This document shows, one piece after another, positions 62,687 through 64,000 of a stretch of 64,000 nucleotides of DNA. The stretch's first letter is position 1; each line of letters begins with the position of its first letter. The notes below the pieces were generated by a model. It ran no database searches. It was not told where the DNA came from and saw only the letters and a program-made list of their open reading frames with translations. This stretch comes from Acetobacter farinalis (GTDB taxonomy: Bacteria > Pseudomonadota > Alphaproteobacteria > Acetobacterales > Acetobacteraceae), in assembly GCF_026240015.1 (NCBI RefSeq), contig NZ_JAPIUX010000001.1:186001-250000 (forward strand). Reading direction: 5' to 3'. A program made the position numbers and the translations under genes.

Positions 62687-63601
62687 TCAGGGCCATTTGA
62701 CTTCGGGTGGCATGCTCATGAGGATGGCTTCCGTATGGCCTCCGGTTTTCAGGCCAAAGGTTGTGCCGCGGTCATGCAGCAGGTTGAATTCCACATAGCG
62801 GCCACGGCGCACAAGCTGGGCTTCACGCTGCTCGGGGGTCCACTCTTCCTGCATCCGGCCCCGGATAATTTCCGGGTAGGTTTCCAGAAAGGCCAGGCCG
62901 ACATCTTTGGTGAACGCGAAGTCCTGCGCGGTGGCCCCGCTATCCAGCCGATCATAAAAAATACCGCCCAGCCCGCGCGGTTCATTGCGGTGCGGCAGAT
63001 AGAAATACTTGTCACACCATGCTTTGAAGCGCGGATAATATTCCGGGTTATGGCGGGCGCAGGCCTGCTCGAACCCGGCATGGAAGCGCGCGGCATCCTC
63101 AATGGCTTCAGCACTTTCGGGGAACATGGGGGTGATATCCCCACCGCCGCCAAACCAGCCCTGCGTGGTGATGATCATGCGGGTGTTGAAATGTGCCGCG
63201 GGTACCAGCGGGCTGCACAGATGCGCCACAAGGCTGATGCCGGTTGCAAAAAAGCGCGGGTCTTCCGAAGCTCCGGGAATGGTCGCGGCAAATTCGGGAG
63301 AGAAGCGGCCTTCCACAGTGGAGACATTCACGCCCACTTTTTCAAAAACCCGGCCTCGCATCAGGCTCATGACACCGCCACCACCGGGGGTGCCATCTTC
63401 ATTCTGGCGCTGCCAGCTTTTCCGTTCGAACCGGCCAGCGGCCTCATGGCCGGACAGGACGGGCGTATTCTGCTCTACGGCGTCTTCTTCAATCTGTTCA
63501 AAAGCGGCACAGATCCTGTCGCGCAGCGTTTCAAACCATGTCTGGGCGTCGGCCTTCAGGGCTGTGTGGGCGGGCACAGAATACGCTTTTGTGGGAGTCA
63601 T
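62687..63601 (-). CDS. hemF: Oxygen-dependent coproporphyrinogen III oxidase
   Basis: Aerobic conversion of coproporphyrinogen III to protoporphyrinogen IX in haem synthesis. The 304 residues carry the strongly conserved segments HFNTRMI, GWFGGGGDITPMFP, KAWCDKYFYLPHRNEPRG and GGIFYDRL, and end RTTFGLKTGG-type (RGTTFGLKTGGHTEAILMS in part). AGAGGAAAAAAG precedes the ATG, with a 9-base hairpin just before it. Together with hemC and hemD this makes three haem genes within 9 kb, in separate units. Confidence 0.97.
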   Translation of the reverse strand: MTPTKAYSVPAHTALKADAQTWFETLRDRICAAFEQIEEDAVEQNTPVLSGHEAAGRFERKSWQRQNEDGTPGGGGVMSLMRGRVFEKVGVNVSTVEGRFSPEFAATIPGASEDPRFFATGISLVAHLCSPLVPAAHFNTRMIITTQGWFGGGGDITPMFPESAEAIEDAARFHAGFEQACARHNPEYYPRFKAWCDKYFYLPHRNEPRGLGGIFYDRLDSGATAQDFAFTKDVGLAFLETYPEIIRGRMQEEWTPEQREAQLVRRGRYVEFNLLHDRGTTFGLKTGGHTEAILMSMPPEVKWP

Positions 63602-63624
63602 AACCGGCTCTTTTTTCCTCTCAC

Positions 63625-63648
63625 GCCCGGCTGGAAGCTCAGCCGGGC
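63625..63648. promoter_or_regulatory. Leader hairpin between hemF and cytochrome b gene
   Basis: Perfect 9-base arms GCCCGGCTG/CAGCCGGGC with a 6-base loop, immediately upstream of the hemF ribosome site. No U-tract on the hemF side, so a leader stem rather than a terminator. Confidence 0.5.
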
Positions 63649-63777
63649 CTGCTAAAGCCTTTAGAGGTGCCCCTTCCTGGCGATCATTGCAAGATCATGC
63701 CGTTCATCGTTAAACACGGGAACACTGGTCTGCATGGCGTTCGGGATGCCGTGTCGGGCAGGGGAGAGGGGAACCAG

Positions 63778-64000
63778 ATGGCGGAGATACCATCCAGCCG
63801 GGAGCAGGCGGATCAGGCTCACGGGGGGCTTGCGCCGGAGCCGCCGGGTGGGGCTGAGCCTGCATCCGCGCCCGAGGCCGCACCCATGCCCGCAGGGGTG
63901 GGAGTGGCAGCATTTGTGCGTGCATATGGTGCGTTTCCGCTGCCGCGAGACCTGAATTTTCTCTGGACCGTGGGGGCCATGCTGGTGGCCCTTCTGGCCC
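63778..64000 (+). CDS. Cytochrome b of the bc1 complex (partial, N-terminus only)
   Basis: 74 codons are visible before the window ends. After ~45 Ala/Pro/Glu-rich residues comes AYGAFPLPRDLNFLWTVGAM and a hydrophobic helix. This matches the YPTPRNLNYWWNFG stretch before the first membrane helix of bc1 cytochrome b. GGGGAGAGGGGAA lies upstream of the ATG. The Rieske gene that usually precedes it is not present in the 176-base spacer, so the gene order is unusual or this is a stand-alone b-type cytochrome. Confidence 0.65.
   Translation, partial: MAEIPSSREQADQAHGGLAPEPPGGAEPASAPEAAPMPAGVGVAAFVRAYGAFPLPRDLNFLWTVGAMLVALLA

Overview
This window is a 64 kb piece of a GC-rich alphaproteobacterial chromosome and is almost entirely coding. 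It is most likely from Acetobacteraceae, an acetic-acid-bacterium type. The pointers are an archaeal-type class I lysyl-tRNA synthetase, a fused shikimate kinase/3-dehydroquinate synthase, a dihydrolipoamide dehydrogenase with its own lipoyl domain, a secB/Tim44/Smr neighbourhood and an alphaproteobacterial ComEC without the metallo-hydrolase domain. The taxon is inferred from gene content and was not checked by any search. I see no phage, insertion sequence, tRNA, rRNA or CRISPR array.

Layout. (1) 1-10,057, minus strand: one tightly packed operon gltX-pyrB-pyrC-plsY-dprA-topA-rnr with start/stop overlaps; rnr runs off the left edge. The pyrC product lacks most dihydroorotase metal ligands. 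(2) 10,157-14,092: comEC (+), a carboxymuconolactone-decarboxylase-like protein (-) and the AFG1/ZapE ATPase (+). (3) 14,311-21,444, plus strand: the 2-oxoglutarate dehydrogenase complex sucA-odhB-lpd, then an L,D-transpeptidase. (4) 21,536-24,388: a DUF3597 protein, ahcY (both -) and plsC (+), followed by a 407-base non-coding AT-rich stretch with DnaA-box-like words. (5) 24,796-28,688: two methyltransferases, a DUF2125 protein with an in-frame hexanucleotide repeat, and gloB.

(6) 28,705-35,855, plus strand: six abutting genes encoding four membrane subunits (HyfB-, HyfC-, HyfE- and HyfF-like), a NuoCD/hydrogenase-large-subunit-like protein and a NuoB/HyfI-like Fe-S protein. The large subunit has lost most NiFe-ligating cysteines, the membrane subunits look reduced, and no ferredoxin-type subunit is encoded. 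This is the least understood system in the window and my main candidate for new biology.

(7) 35,822-42,157, minus strand: phospholipid synthesis (pssA, psd), alaS, a GtrA-family protein and an OmpA-family porin. (8) 42,495-49,198: aroKB fusion, a small Ala/Pro-rich anchored protein, a XerD-type recombinase, accA, a CinA/MoCF-like protein and the class I LysRS. (9) 49,218-54,125: an MprF-like protein with a shortened C-terminal domain, MarC, then rlmJ and tsaD (-). (10) 54,299-57,383: hemC-hemD, secB and a histidine phosphatase. (11) 57,544-61,403: a Tim44-like protein, a solitary DNA methyltransferase, a tri-heme cytochrome c peroxidase behind a perfect FNR-type site, and an Smr protein. (12) 61,368-64,000: a periplasmic binding-protein-like gene and hemF (-), and the start of a cytochrome b gene (+).

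Together the region is mainly housekeeping: translation, pyrimidine, phospholipid, haem and aromatic amino-acid synthesis and the TCA cycle. Accessory or redox-related insertions are the Hyf-like module, the FNR-linked peroxidase and the orphan methyltransferase.
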